NCBI RefSeq assembly: GCF_007744075.1
Contig: NZ_CP036266.1
Span: forward strand, 1,265,001 to 1,329,000
Length of the DNA stretch: 64,000 nucleotides
From: Gimesia chilikensis
GTDB taxonomy: Bacteria; Planctomycetota; Planctomycetia; Planctomycetales; Planctomycetaceae
Reading direction: 5' to 3'
Shown here: positions 1-9,691 of the stretch, in pieces
Layout: each line of letters starts with the position of its first letter
Position numbering within the stretch: position 1 is the stretch's first letter
Position numbers and translations under genes: made by a program
The notes under the pieces: generated by a model
What the model was told of the DNA's origin: nothing
What the model saw: the letters and a program-made list of their open reading frames with translations, nothing else
Databases searched by the model: none

Positions 1-36
1 TACGCATGAAATTGAGAACTTAGCCTGGAAGGCATT

Positions 37-642
37 ATGATTACAATTGTCGACTACGGAATGGGAAATCTGCGGAGCGTCCAGAAGGCCTTTGAAAAGG
101 TGGGCGCGGAAGCACAGATCTGCACAAACCCCGAGGAAATCGCGAAAGCCTCCAAACTGATTCTGCCCGGCGTAGGCGCCTTTCGCGATGCGATCCAGGC
201 CCTCAAGGATCAGAACCTGGTGGAACCGATTCTGGAACACGCCAACTCGGGCAAACCCTTTCTCGGCATCTGCCTCGGGCTGCAGCTCCTGTTCGATGTG
301 AGTTACGAAGACGGCGAATACGAGGGGCTGGGCATCATTCCCGGCAAGGTGGTCCGCTTTCAGGATCAGCCCGGTCTGAAGATCCCCCACATGGGCTGGA
401 ACCAGATCGACGCCACTCGACCGCATCCCCTGCTGGCCGGCATTCCCGAGCACGAACACTTTTACTTCGTTCACAGCTACTATGTGGCCCCCGATAATGA
501 CGACGACGTTGCCGCCTGGACGGATTACGGCTGTCGCTTCGCCTCGATGGTCGCTCGCGACAATCTGGTCGCCTGCCAGTTTCACCCCGAGAAAAGCCAG
601 AACGCCGGCCTGAAACTGCTGCAGAACTTCGCTGCGTTTTAA
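37..642 (+). CDS. hisH: Imidazole glycerol phosphate synthase, glutaminase subunit HisH
   Basis: Class I glutamine amidotransferase subunit of IGP synthase. It hydrolyses glutamine and passes ammonia to HisF during histidine biosynthesis. The 201-residue length is normal for the family. The nucleophile elbow GICLGLQ holds the catalytic Cys at about residue 79, and the C-terminal FHPEKSQ supplies the His183/Glu185 dyad. The oxyanion-type segment LPGVGAF lies near residue 45. The start follows a GGAAGG ribosome-binding site. hisA follows 50 bp downstream on the same strand, so this is part of a his operon whose upstream genes lie outside the window. Assignment is secure. Confidence 0.97.
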   Translation: MITIVDYGMGNLRSVQKAFEKVGAEAQICTNPEEIAKASKLILPGVGAFRDAIQALKDQNLVEPILEHANSGKPFLGICLGLQLLFDVSYEDGEYEGLGIIPGKVVRFQDQPGLKIPHMGWNQIDATRPHPLLAGIPEHEHFYFVHSYYVAPDNDDDVAAWTDYGCRFASMVARDNLVACQFHPEKSQNAGLKLLQNFAAF

Positions 643-692
643 TTCGACACCATCCGAAATAAGTATCAGAAAAATAGAAAGTCAGCTCAGCT

Positions 693-1433
693 ATGGAAAT
701 TCTGCCCGCCATCGATATCCGGGGAGGCAAATGTGTGCGTCTGCGACAAGGCGATTACGGACAGGAGACCATCTTCGGCGACGATCCCACCGAAATGGCC
801 CGCCGCTGGGCTGACGGCGGCGCACAGCGTCTGCATCTGGTCGACCTCGATGGCGCTAAAGCCGGTCAGCCCGTGAATCACGAAGTCGTCCGCAAGATTG
901 TCGAAGCCGTTTCCGTTCCCTGCCAGATGGGGGGCGGCATTCGCGACGAAGCCTCCATTAAGCTGATGCTGGACGACGTTGGTATCGACCGCGTCATCGT
1001 CGGCACCCAGGCACTCAAAGATCCCCAGTGGTTCAAAGAGATGGCAACCCGTTATCCGGGGCGGCTGGCACTCGGTCTCGACGCCCGCGACTCCAAAGTC
1101 GCCACCGAAGGCTGGCTCGATGTCTCTGAAACCTCGGCCATCGACCTGGCGAAAGAATACGTGGGCGTGGAACTGGCCGCAGTGATCTACACCAACATCG
1201 CCAACGACGGCATGATGCAGGGCGTCGATGAAGGGACCATCCAGGATATGATCGCGCTGGCCGAACTCGGTCTCCCCGTGATCGCTTCCGGCGGTGTGAC
1301 GACCCTCGACGATGTCACCCGCCTGGCCGAAGTCAGCCGCACACAACCCAGGCTGGTCGGCGCAATCATCGGCCGTGCCCTTTACGAAGGGACGATCGCG
1401 GTTCCCGATGCCATCGCTGCTGCGACTCCTTAA
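693..1433 (+). CDS. hisA: Phosphoribosylformimino-AICAR-phosphate isomerase HisA
   Basis: TIM-barrel isomerase that opens the ProFAR ribose ring in the fourth step of histidine synthesis; its product is the substrate of HisF/HisH. The N-terminus [17 protein letters not shown] is the family signature with the catalytic Asp near residue 8. The phosphate-binding glycine motifs GGGIR (about residue 79) and ASGGV (about residue 200) are present, as is the second acidic region TNIANDGM. The 246-residue length is typical. It lies directly after hisH and is probably co-transcribed with it. Confidence 0.97.
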   Translation: MEILPAIDIRGGKCVRLRQGDYGQETIFGDDPTEMARRWADGGAQRLHLVDLDGAKAGQPVNHEVVRKIVEAVSVPCQMGGGIRDEASIKLMLDDVGIDRVIVGTQALKDPQWFKEMATRYPGRLALGLDARDSKVATEGWLDVSETSAIDLAKEYVGVELAAVIYTNIANDGMMQGVDEGTIQDMIALAELGLPVIASGGVTTLDDVTRLAEVSRTQPRLVGAIIGRALYEGTIAVPDAIAAATP

Positions 1434-1490
1434 CATGCCGCGACCGCTTGAGTGGGAATGCCGGGGCCCGGCGGACAGGAATCACTGCAA

Positions 1491-2393
1491 ATGACCGACG
1501 ACGTCGATCGTGGAAAACTGTACCGGGCACGGCTGCTGGTGCTCCTCGCCTCGGTTCTCTGGAGCCTGAGCGGTCTGTTCATCAAGTCGCCGCCGTTCCA
1601 GTCGATCCCGGCTGAGGATCGCGGCTTGATCCTGGCCTGCTATCGGGCCCTGTTTGCTGGCCTGTTTCTGCTGCCCCTGGTCCGCTTTCGGCACATGCGC
1701 TGGCGTCCCGCCCTGATTCCACTGCTGGTCGCCTTCGCCACGATGAACCTGTTGTTCGTCACCGCCATGACCCGCACGTCCGCTGCCGCCGCCATCTTCC
1801 TGCAGAACACCAGCGTTGTCTGGGCGATGCTCTTCGGTTATTTTCTCCTGCAGGAACGCATCGAACGCGGATCGGTCCTGTCCATCCTGATTGTCCTGGC
1901 CGGCATCCTCTGCATCGTGGCCGGCGACTGGGCCGGGGAAAACTATGACGGTAATCTGATTGCCCTCACCAGCGGCGTCTGTTACGCACTGGTGGTGATC
2001 TTCTTCCGAGTACTCCGCGACGAACATCCGGCCTGGCTGGTCGCCCTCTGCCTGTTGACCTCCGCAGCCATCGTCGCGCCCTGGGTCTGGAGTCTCGACA
2101 TCACGCTGACCGGCCAGCAGTTTTTTCTGCTGGCACTATTGGGCGTCATCCAACTGGGGACGCCTTACGTTGTGTTCTCACACGCAGTCAAAACAGTCAA
2201 CTCGCAGGAAGCAGCCCTGCTGGTGCTCACCGAACCGATCCTGAACCCGATCTGGGTCTGGCTCTTCTGGGGAGAAACGGTAACGGTCTCGACGTTTGTC
2301 GGCTGTGCACTGATCGTCGCTGGACTGCTGGTTCGCTTCATCCTCTTTCGCCCGCGACAGGTGCTCCCGCAAGAGCGACAATCAGCTTCATAG
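1491..2393 (+). CDS. EamA/DMT-family permease
   Basis: Integral membrane protein with about ten hydrophobic segments and two repeated EamA halves, as in drug/metabolite transporters. Typical family features are the early segment LLASVLWSLSGLFIKS and the helix-end motif FLQNTSVVWAMLFGYFLLQERI, repeated in the second half as LVLTEPILNPIWVWLFWGE. The substrate cannot be told from sequence. The ATG at 1491 is preferred because an AGGA lies 8 nt upstream; an in-frame ATG at 1452 would add 13 residues without a clear ribosome-binding site. It follows hisA closely but is not expected to act in histidine synthesis. Confidence 0.85.
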   Translation: MTDDVDRGKLYRARLLVLLASVLWSLSGLFIKSPPFQSIPAEDRGLILACYRALFAGLFLLPLVRFRHMRWRPALIPLLVAFATMNLLFVTAMTRTSAAAAIFLQNTSVVWAMLFGYFLLQERIERGSVLSILIVLAGILCIVAGDWAGENYDGNLIALTSGVCYALVVIFFRVLRDEHPAWLVALCLLTSAAIVAPWVWSLDITLTGQQFFLLALLGVIQLGTPYVVFSHAVKTVNSQEAALLVLTEPILNPIWVWLFWGETVTVSTFVGCALIVAGLLVRFILFRPRQVLPQERQSAS

Positions 2394-2415
2394 CAGGGAA
2401 TACTTCCCCGTCTGT

Positions 2416-2437
2416 ACGCCCTGAGAGTCAAGGGCGT
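2416..2437. terminator. Hairpin between convergent genes
   Basis: ACGCCCT and AGGGCGT form a 7-bp stem with an 8-nt loop between the convergent permease and thpR genes. There is no strong T-run on either side, so its role as a terminator is only suggested. Confidence 0.35.
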
Positions 2438-2453
2438 GAGGCCCGGTTGGGCA

Positions 2454-3074
2454 TCACGATTGAGATTCGTTTGAATCCAGGGACTTTGCCTGGTTTTTCT
2501 TTTTAGGTGCCGGGGGCAGCCGTACTGTCTGCATCTCATGATACTGGGCCCGCTGCGGTTTCAGTTCGCTGCGAAAGAACTTGAGCGTGTCCAGCGTCGC
2601 TTCACCCCACTCCGCATCCCGCCGATCAGCCAACAGCTGGAACAGTTCTTCCGGCGGCTTGGCTTTGATACGGGCCAGTGTCAGATGAGCATGGAAGCCT
2701 TTGCGTTCCCGTGGGTAGCCCAGTTTTTCGGTCTCGGCTTCGAGGTACTCTGCCATCTCTGCGAGCAGGGATTCGTCTTTGATACCCGCCCAGACCACAT
2801 TCGGTCGATCTTCGCGGGGAAACGCACCCAGACCTTTGAAAGCCAGCCGGACGCATTTGAAGCGATTCCGCATCTCTTTCAAAGCGCGACTGACGGGCAT
2901 GATGTCTTCGAGCTCTGTCGGCCCCAGGAATTTGAGCGTGATATGCATCTGATCTTCGGGGATCGGTTTCACCGCCGACCCCATCTGATTCAGCTTTTCC
3001 AGAACTTTACGGAGTCCTCGTGTTGGTTGAACGGGGACAGCGATAAATGTGCGTGCGCGTTGATTCTTCTGCAT
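2454..3074 (-). CDS. thpR: RNA 2',3'-cyclic phosphodiesterase (2H family)
   Basis: Member of the 2H phosphoesterase family (LigT/ThpR), which opens 2',3'-cyclic phosphates on RNA ends. Both catalytic HxTx motifs are visible: HITL at residues 44-47 and HLTL at residues 130-133. Spacing and overall length (206 aa, about 185 plus a tail) fit the family. The C-terminus after residue 185 is a Lys/Ser-rich tail of unclear role. It lies just downstream of tex on the same strand with a gap of about 40 bp, so the two RNA-related genes may be co-transcribed. Confidence 0.9.
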   Translation of the reverse strand: MQKNQRARTFIAVPVQPTRGLRKVLEKLNQMGSAVKPIPEDQMHITLKFLGPTELEDIMPVSRALKEMRNRFKCVRLAFKGLGAFPREDRPNVVWAGIKDESLLAEMAEYLEAETEKLGYPRERKGFHAHLTLARIKAKPPEELFQLLADRRDAEWGEATLDTLKFFRSELKPQRAQYHEMQTVRLPPAPKKKNQAKSLDSNESQS

Positions 3075-3113
3075 CGTATTTCTTCAGCAATTCTGCGAGA
3101 CTCGCAGGTCGTG

Positions 3114-5576
3114 TTATTTCTTTTTCTGATTCCAGAGCGCCTTGAGTTGATCGAAACCCTGGAGTGGCTGATCTCCGGTTTTCATTTCCTTGGTCAGTTT
3201 GGGCAGGGGGGCCTCTTTTTTACCAGGCTTGTTCCGTTTCTTTTTGCCGGGTTTCCGCTTGCGGTTCGCAGCGGAATCGCCCTGGTCCTGTTTTGCCTTG
3301 TCCGGCTTTTTCTGCTCGTCGGGTTTCGACGGTCCGCGTTGAGATTTTCGCGGCGGTCGTACTGTTCCCGGTTTGATCAATGTCAGAGAGACGCGGCGGC
3401 GTTCCAGGTCGACTCCCAGCACCCAGGCGGTAATCACATCACCCACCGAGACGAACTGATAAGGACTTTCAATGAAATGATTCGCCATCTCGCTGACGTG
3501 AATCAGGGCGCTGTCTTTCAGGCCCACATCCACGAACGCACCGAAGTCCACCACGTTCAAAACGGTGCCCTGCAGTTCCATGCCCTCGGTCAGCTGTTCC
3601 AGCTTGAGCACACCCTGTTTGAAGATGGGCCCCGGCAGATCGGAACGCGGATCGCGTGGCGGTCGGGCAATGGCTTCCAGGATGTCTTCCAGTGTCGGTA
3701 GACCGATCTTCAGACTTCCACTCAGCGCCTGCTTGTCGATCTGGGAAACCTTCTCCAGAATCGAAGCCCGTTCCTGGGCCGATGTTTTCAGACTGTCGGG
3801 AGGCAGTTCCAGCTGTTCCAGCACCTTATGCGCCGACTCGTAACTTTCCGGGTGAATCCAGGTGGAATCGAGTGGCTCTTCGCCCCGATCAATTTTCAAA
3901 AAGCCGGCGGCCTGGGTGAAGGTCGCTTCGCCGATCCCCGCGACATCGAGCAGTTGTTTCCGACTGAGGAACGAACCGTGCTGATCGCGCCATTCGGTAA
4001 TCCGTCGCGCGATCAACTGGTTGAGTCCCGAGACGTGTCGCAGCAGCGAAGCACTCGCAGTATTCAGGTTCACTCCCACGTAGTTCACACACGATTCGAT
4101 CACTTCATCCAGCGACTCTTTCAACCGCTTGGAGTTCACATCGTGCTGATACATGCCCACGCCGAGGTGCTGCGGATCGATCTTTACCAGCTCACTCAAT
4201 GGATCCTGTAAGCGGCGGCCAATCGAAATGGTGCCACGAATCGTTGCGTCCAAGTCTGGAAATTCTTCACGGGCGACCGGGCTGGCAGAGTAAATACTCG
4301 CTCCCGCTTCGTTCACAATCAGGTAGCGTGCTTCGGGGAGATTCTGTTCGATCATCTCGGTGATGATCTCTTCCGTTTCCCGGCACGCGGTGCCGTTTCC
4401 AATCGCGACCAGCTTACAGTTGTGCTCGGTCATCATGTCGGCCAGCTTGTTCCGCGCGAAATCTTTCTTCTCTGCAGAGCCGGTCACATACACCAGGTCG
4501 GTCGCCACGCAGTAACCGAGTTCATCGAGCACCGCCAGTTTACAGCCTGTGCGCAAACCCGGGTCGATCGCCAGAATCCGTTCTCCCTGCAGGGGAGGCT
4601 GCAGCAGCAGGTTTTTCAGGTTCTGGGCGAAGACAGAGACCGCATGTTTTTCGGCTTTCTCGGTCAGCTCGCGACGGATTTCCCGTTCCAGGCTCGGCAG
4701 GATCAGACGCTGCAGGGCATCGGTAACCACTTCGGTCAGAAACTCACTGAAACGATGACCTTCCAGCTTGAGGTGACTTACAATGGAGTGTCGCGCCGAT
4801 TCTTCTTCCCACTCAAACCGAACCCGCAGCGCTCCCGATTTCTCTCCGCGGTTAAGTGCCATGGTCCGATGATGGGGAACCTTCACGGCCCGTTCGGAGT
4901 AGTTGAAATAATCGCGATATTCCTGGCCCAGCTCTTCTGCTTTTTTGGTCGCGTTGACCGTCAGTTTTCCGGAACGCCAGGCAATCCGACGGGAGATGTC
5001 GCGCACATCGGGATCTTCGCCGATCTTTTCCACCAGGATGTCGGCGACCCCTTTGAGAACATCTTCGGTCGTCTGTGCGCCTTCTTCGTCTTTGATGTAT
5101 TGTTCCGCGGCGACATTTAAATCCGTCAGCCCTGCATCGCCGGCCCAGATCGCATTGGCCAGTGGTTCGAAGCCATGCTTACGGGCGGCCGCGGCACGGG
5201 AGGTGCGCTTGGGACGATAAGGGCGGTAAAGGTCTTCCAGACGTTTGAGCGTATCGGCCTTTTCGATTTCCGCTTTGAGTTCCGGAGTGAGCTGCTGCTG
5301 GGCTTCGATCAGACGCAGAATGGTAGTGGCCCGCTCGCGCAATTGACGCTTCAGCTGTACCCGTTTCTGAATATCGCGGATCTGAACTTCGTCCAGGTTG
5401 CCGGTACGTTCTTTACGGTAACGCGTAATGAAAGGAACCGTGTTGCCTTCATCAAGCAACGCGATCACATTCTGAATCTGTTGTGATGTGAGTTTCAATT
5501 CCTCAGCGATTTGCGCTGCGTCACGTTCTGAGAACTGTGAGCCGGATTGATTCTCTGGTATCTCAACCGCATCCAT
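3114..5576 (-). CDS. tex: Tex-like S1 RNA-binding transcription accessory protein
   Basis: Tex family protein: helical N-terminal region, YqgF-like RNase H-fold domain (beginning near ILAIDPGLRTGCKLAV), helix-hairpin-helix segments (NLNTASASLL, LLDVAGIGEATF), then an S1 domain (GMELQGTVLNVVDFGAFVDVGL) that binds RNA. It ends in a planctomycete-style basic/acidic extension rich in Lys, Pro and Asp. About 820 aa. The ATG at 5576 is chosen; the frame is open to a TTG at 5636, but those 20 extra residues are poorly Tex-like. Family members act as transcription factors and influence gene expression broadly. thpR follows. Confidence 0.93.
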   Translation of the reverse strand: MDAVEIPENQSGSQFSERDAAQIAEELKLTSQQIQNVIALLDEGNTVPFITRYRKERTGNLDEVQIRDIQKRVQLKRQLRERATTILRLIEAQQQLTPELKAEIEKADTLKRLEDLYRPYRPKRTSRAAAARKHGFEPLANAIWAGDAGLTDLNVAAEQYIKDEEGAQTTEDVLKGVADILVEKIGEDPDVRDISRRIAWRSGKLTVNATKKAEELGQEYRDYFNYSERAVKVPHHRTMALNRGEKSGALRVRFEWEEESARHSIVSHLKLEGHRFSEFLTEVVTDALQRLILPSLEREIRRELTEKAEKHAVSVFAQNLKNLLLQPPLQGERILAIDPGLRTGCKLAVLDELGYCVATDLVYVTGSAEKKDFARNKLADMMTEHNCKLVAIGNGTACRETEEIITEMIEQNLPEARYLIVNEAGASIYSASPVAREEFPDLDATIRGTISIGRRLQDPLSELVKIDPQHLGVGMYQHDVNSKRLKESLDEVIESCVNYVGVNLNTASASLLRHVSGLNQLIARRITEWRDQHGSFLSRKQLLDVAGIGEATFTQAAGFLKIDRGEEPLDSTWIHPESYESAHKVLEQLELPPDSLKTSAQERASILEKVSQIDKQALSGSLKIGLPTLEDILEAIARPPRDPRSDLPGPIFKQGVLKLEQLTEGMELQGTVLNVVDFGAFVDVGLKDSALIHVSEMANHFIESPYQFVSVGDVITAWVLGVDLERRRVSLTLIKPGTVRPPRKSQRGPSKPDEQKKPDKAKQDQGDSAANRKRKPGKKKRNKPGKKEAPLPKLTKEMKTGDQPLQGFDQLKALWNQKKK

Positions 5577-6129
5577 CTCGATCTCGATTCGTTTCGACCT
5601 ATGGTTACGAAAACTTGCGATCAGAGCTCTGATCAATTACAGGATCTTCTCTGTCTCTATGTGTGTAGAATAACTGTTTTCAGAGAAAATAGAAATGGTC
5701 ATTCCAGGTGACCGCCGTCTGTCGGGCGCCGAACAGTTTTGCGATACTCGAAAGTGTAGTGAGCGTACCACGAGTTTAACAGGCTCACACAACAGAATTC
5801 CGCTCCTCATCAGTGCCAGTTCTATGAAGAATTTTTGAAGAGGCGGTTTCTAAACAAAGCTGCGCAGGGAACTGCCTCTTTCAAAAAAAAGAGGGTCACC
5901 AGGGGAACCAGTTTGGCGTGTCGCGCAGCAGGCTTTTCGCACAGCATCAGTGGGAAATTATCTCACTCATTCTGTCGGCAGAATCGTTTTTCCCGTCAGG
6001 ACCGGACCTCTTCGCTGCCGATAACTCCAGTACTGACTGTCTCCATTCATGCGCGGTCGGGCTGACGCGAATGATGATTGCGGATTGAGGGAGACACACC
6101 AAATCTGACTAACACAGGGGGGAGATGGC
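5577..6129. other. Intergenic region between tex and a secreted protein gene
   Basis: About 550 bp without a convincing gene. It must hold the divergent promoters of tex and the 6130 gene, but I could not pick confident -35/-10 pairs. A GGGGGGAGA ribosome-binding site lies just before the 6130 start. A small A/T-rich hairpin (5875-5894) has no obvious function. Confidence 0.5.
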
Positions 6130-6825
6130 ATGACGACTGCCGTCAGATGGAGTACGTATCTACTTGTGATTTTTGCATTTAGCCTGACACAGGGGCACGA
6201 AGCCCAGGCCGGCTGGCCCTGGTCCTGCGATACCTGCAAAGAGGCTGAAAAAGAAGCAAAATGGGCTGAGCGCGCAGCACGCCCCGTTGGCTCTCGACAG
6301 AAATACAAGTTCGGAGAACTCTGGCCTCCCTATCCCCGGCCGACCGGTCCCAAGCAGCACTTCTGGAACCGCTACCATCACGCCCACTACTGGCCTTACC
6401 CTTATCAGTGTGAAGATCGGGCTTACGTACGTGATGTCATGGACAGACAGATGCACAATGGCTGGGCCGACCAGACCACGTTGTATGCATATCACTTCGA
6501 GAAAGACAGTAACAAGTTAACCGAAGCCGGTTTAATGCATCTCCGCTGGATTCTCACCCACGCACCTGAAAGCCGTCGTACCGTCTTTGTTCAGTCGGCC
6601 AATGAATCCATTGAAAGCCAGGAACGTCTGGCCAATGTGCAGTACGCTGCTTCTCAGATGGCCGGCGATGACAACCTGCCTCCCACGATGCTGCGTCTCG
6701 CACCGACTTACGGACGCCCCGCACGAGAAGAGGACATGAAATACCGGGCTTACATCGGTTCAATTCTGCCACCCCGGATTCTGTATACACCCGGCGGGGG
6801 AACAGCATCGAACGGCGGCAACTAA
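6130..6825 (+). CDS. Secreted hypothetical protein
   Basis: 231 residues with a Sec signal peptide (hydrophobic run YLLVIFAFSLTQ, cleavage probably after HEAQA). The mature protein starts with a Trp/Cys segment (WPWSCDTC) and an aromatic Pro/His/Tyr-rich stretch (YHHAHYWPYPYQC). The C-terminal half has alternating hydrophobic/charged segments (YAYHFEKDSNKLTEAGLMHL, SRRTVFVQSANES) that faintly resemble an OmpA-like fold, but the peptidoglycan-binding residues are not clear. Probably periplasmic or envelope-associated. No function is assigned. A strong purine-rich ribosome-binding site supports the start. Confidence 0.75.
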   Translation: MTTAVRWSTYLLVIFAFSLTQGHEAQAGWPWSCDTCKEAEKEAKWAERAARPVGSRQKYKFGELWPPYPRPTGPKQHFWNRYHHAHYWPYPYQCEDRAYVRDVMDRQMHNGWADQTTLYAYHFEKDSNKLTEAGLMHLRWILTHAPESRRTVFVQSANESIESQERLANVQYAASQMAGDDNLPPTMLRLAPTYGRPAREEDMKYRAYIGSILPPRILYTPGGGTASNGGN

Positions 6826-6897
6826 ACCGAGTGCCGCCTGTCGTCTGATTCTAAATCTTTTTTCCTGCTCCGTTTAATTTGAACGTATCGCTGTTGC

Positions 6898-8442
6898 ATG
6901 ATTGATCGACCTGGTGATGATGAAACGCGGGATGCTGCCGAGGCAGCATTTCGCGCTCAACCTGATACCCCATCAGATGAGCCCCGCATCGCTGCCCCCA
7001 AACAGGATGTGGCTGATCTGTACAGCGATCTGTTTCCGCAACATGACCAGCCGAAACCCACAGGGGCTACACCCCGTTCCGCTCAACGGATCACAGGCAC
7101 AGCAGGCATGCGCAAGCGTTCCCCAGGCGCAGCGATCCCGGCCCCAAAAACGCTCGAAGAAACCGGCCTGTCGCTGGTGCAGTTGTCGGGGCTGGTACTC
7201 AAACAGCTGTATCTGCAGGGAAGTGCCCTCGGGCTCGAAATTTCCCGCAGTGCGCATCTGCCGTTCAGCATTATCGATACGGCTCTGATCTTTCTGAAAG
7301 AAGAGAAGTGCATCGAAGTCACGTCCGGCAATGTCATCGGGCGGTCTTCTTATCGATTCCACTTAACAGAACTCGGGAGGGTCCGCGCCCGGGAAGCGTT
7401 CGAACAGTGCCGCTATGTCGGGCCGGCGCCGGTACCGCTGGATGCCTACGTCCGCCAGTGTCAATTACAGACTGTGGTTGGCATCGAATGTACGCCGGAA
7501 CGGCTCGAAGATTCCTTTTCCGATTTCATCATTCGTGAAGGGCTTTTGGAAGAACTTGGTCCCGCTGTCTGCAGTGGACGATCCATTTTTATCTACGGCC
7601 CGCCGGGTAATGGCAAGACACTGATCGCCAAAGGGTTGGGACGCTTCCTGAATCGGCAAGGCGGCGAGATCCATGTGCCCTACGCGCTGCAGATGGAAAA
7701 CAGCATCATTACCCTCTTCGATCCGACCATTCATGAGACGACAGACGACCATGAATTCCTGGATGCGTCATCCGTCCAGCGACACACGGCAACCTCTCTA
7801 CCTGACATGGAAGACTGGAGTAAACCGGAAACCGATTTGCGCTGGCGACGGATCAGGCGTCCGGTCGTTATCACGGGCGGGGAACTGAATCTGGAGATGC
7901 TGGATTTACGCTACAACAAAACCAGTAACTTCTACACCGCCCCACTACACATCAAAGCCAATGGCGGCGTGTTTCTGATTGACGACTTCGGCCGGCAACT
8001 GGTCAGCCCCAAGGATCTTCTCAACCGGTGGATTATGCCGCTGGAAGACCGGACCGATTATCTCACGCTGGCAACCGGTAAGAAGTTCGCGGTCCCCTTT
8101 GAACAGCTGATCGTCTTTTCCACTAACCTGGATCCCAAAGACCTGGTCGATGAAGCCTTCCTCCGCCGGATTCGTCACAAGATTCACATCGGTCCCCCCA
8201 CACGGGAACTGTTTACCGAAATCGCGCAGCTCTGCTGCCACCAGCGAAATCTGCAGTACGACCCAGTCTTTGTAGATTACCTGTATGACACTTATTACAA
8301 CCAGGGTCAGTCCCCGCGCTCGAGCGACCCGAGAGATTTACTGGAGATTCTTCAGTCAATTTGTCGATTTAAAGGACAGGAACCCATTCTTTCCACTCAA
8401 GTTATCGCAGAGGCAGCACAACGCTTCTTCTGTCAGTTATAA
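6898..8442 (+). CDS. AAA+ ATPase with winged-helix-like N-terminal domain
   Basis: 514 residues. Residues 1-85 are low-complexity and probably disordered. Residues 88-170 look like a winged-helix domain (TGLSLVQLSGLVLKQLYLQG, then LTELGRVRAREAFE). The rest is an AAA+ module with Walker A GPPGNGKT (234-241), Walker B FLIDDFG (359-365), sensor-1-like STN (408-410) and a candidate arginine finger RRIRHK (423-428). There is no signal peptide, so it is cytoplasmic. It lies between a secreted protein and a TPR lipoprotein, both on the same strand, which hints at envelope assembly or secretion. The sequence does not settle this. Confidence 0.85.
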   Translation: MIDRPGDDETRDAAEAAFRAQPDTPSDEPRIAAPKQDVADLYSDLFPQHDQPKPTGATPRSAQRITGTAGMRKRSPGAAIPAPKTLEETGLSLVQLSGLVLKQLYLQGSALGLEISRSAHLPFSIIDTALIFLKEEKCIEVTSGNVIGRSSYRFHLTELGRVRAREAFEQCRYVGPAPVPLDAYVRQCQLQTVVGIECTPERLEDSFSDFIIREGLLEELGPAVCSGRSIFIYGPPGNGKTLIAKGLGRFLNRQGGEIHVPYALQMENSIITLFDPTIHETTDDHEFLDASSVQRHTATSLPDMEDWSKPETDLRWRRIRRPVVITGGELNLEMLDLRYNKTSNFYTAPLHIKANGGVFLIDDFGRQLVSPKDLLNRWIMPLEDRTDYLTLATGKKFAVPFEQLIVFSTNLDPKDLVDEAFLRRIRHKIHIGPPTRELFTEIAQLCCHQRNLQYDPVFVDYLYDTYYNQGQSPRSSDPRDLLEILQSICRFKGQEPILSTQVIAEAAQRFFCQL

Positions 8443-8651
8443 ATCCTATCCCAAACATCCTGTCAGATCGGAAGTTACGAAGATCTGTCAGACACCTCGA
8501 TTGACTCATGATCATTCTGTTCTGTATCGGTTACTGAAACGTTCTGCCAAGCCTCAGCAGTAACGCCGTACCCGTCAGAAGGTCTGATTTTCGGAGTACC
8601 GACTGAGAAAATCAAAAAAGTTTCGCTGCTGTATCTCATGGAGGGGATCAC

Positions 8652-9611
8652 ATGCCCGTAACACGTTTTACAAAACAGACCTGGCTCGCTGGAATCGCCT
8701 GTGCGTTATTGATTTGCAGCGGTTGTTCTTCCATGAAAGATCAGATCGTCAAGAAAAATGATCAGCCGCCGGACACGCTGGAAGAAAAGATTTCCGTCGC
8801 GAAAAAGAGGCTGAAGCACCCCGACAAGTTTTACGTGACACACGGCCAGTTGCAGGAAAAGATGGGCGATCTTGAATCGGCCCGCACCTCCTATCAGGTG
8901 GCTCTGGGAGAAAATCCCAAATCGATCGACGCTGTACTCGGACTCTCACGTCTGGACCAGGTTGCCGGTCGCAAAATCGAGGCAGAGAAGGGTTTCCAGA
9001 AAGCTCTGGAGATGGACCCCAAAAATCCCCAGGTTCGTGCCAGCATTGGTCAGTTCTATGCAGCCGAACAGAAATGGGATAAAGCCATTCCCCTGTTGAG
9101 CGAAGCGATCAAAGCCGCTCCCGCGGACAAGAACATCCGCTATCAGCTGGGAATCGCGATGGCCTCTTCAGGAGATTACCAGGGTGCAATGCCACACCTG
9201 ATCCGCGCCGTCGGCGAAGCGGAAGCACATTACAACATCGGTTACATCCTGAAAGATCGTGGCGAACTGCAGGCCAGCGAACAGCAGTTTCTGCAGGCCG
9301 TCCTGCTGAAGCCCGAGTTCAACGAAGCACAATACTGGCTGGATGAAATCCGCCGCGAAAAAGAGAACCGGCTCATGCTGGCTGGAGTCTCTTCCAGTGC
9401 CGGTGCAAAGGGAACTGCCAAACAGGCCGCTTACACCAAAGCGAAGCCATCAGCGAAAACAGTGCAGAACGCCGTTTCCCAGGGAATGGCACCCGCCGGA
9501 ATTCCTCAGTCGCCTCGGCGCATTTCCGCACCTGCAGACAACACCCAACAGCCGCCTCCCGGTATGAACGCAGAACAGATGGAACAGTGGCGCAATCAGC
9601 GTCAGCTCTGA
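8652..9611 (+). CDS. TPR-repeat lipoprotein
   Basis: 319 residues. The N-terminus has a lipoprotein signal (WLAGIACALLICSGC, lipidated Cys about residue 25). At least four tetratricopeptide-type helical pairs follow (for example VLGLSRLDQVAGRKIEAEKG and ASIGQFYAAEQKWDKAIPLL), covering about residues 55-225. The C-terminus is Pro/Gln-rich. TPR lipoproteins act as scaffolds for envelope or secretion complexes, and the partner here is unknown. A GGAGGGGATC ribosome-binding site precedes the ATG. The gene ends at a strong bidirectional terminator. Confidence 0.85.
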   Translation: MPVTRFTKQTWLAGIACALLICSGCSSMKDQIVKKNDQPPDTLEEKISVAKKRLKHPDKFYVTHGQLQEKMGDLESARTSYQVALGENPKSIDAVLGLSRLDQVAGRKIEAEKGFQKALEMDPKNPQVRASIGQFYAAEQKWDKAIPLLSEAIKAAPADKNIRYQLGIAMASSGDYQGAMPHLIRAVGEAEAHYNIGYILKDRGELQASEQQFLQAVLLKPEFNEAQYWLDEIRREKENRLMLAGVSSSAGAKGTAKQAAYTKAKPSAKTVQNAVSQGMAPAGIPQSPRRISAPADNTQQPPPGMNAEQMEQWRNQRQL

Positions 9612-9631
9612 TCTGAATCAAGACGACAAAT

Positions 9632-9668
9632 AAAAAAACAGGCCCCGCATCACACGGGGCCTGTTTCA
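9632..9668. terminator. Bidirectional rho-independent terminator
   Basis: AAACAGGCCCC (9636-9646) pairs with GGGGCCTGTTT (9656-9666) around a 9-nt loop. There are T-rich tracts on the plus side and an A-run on the left, which is a T-run on the minus strand. It serves both the TPR lipoprotein gene and the convergent aminotransferase gene. Confidence 0.9.
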
Positions 9669-9691
9669 TTTTCTAACAGTCGCTTCTCCGC

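Noticed and set aside
2538..3701. Long plus-strand open frame
   Set aside because: Antisense to thpR and tex, both of which show clear family motifs; the antisense product has no recognisable domain.
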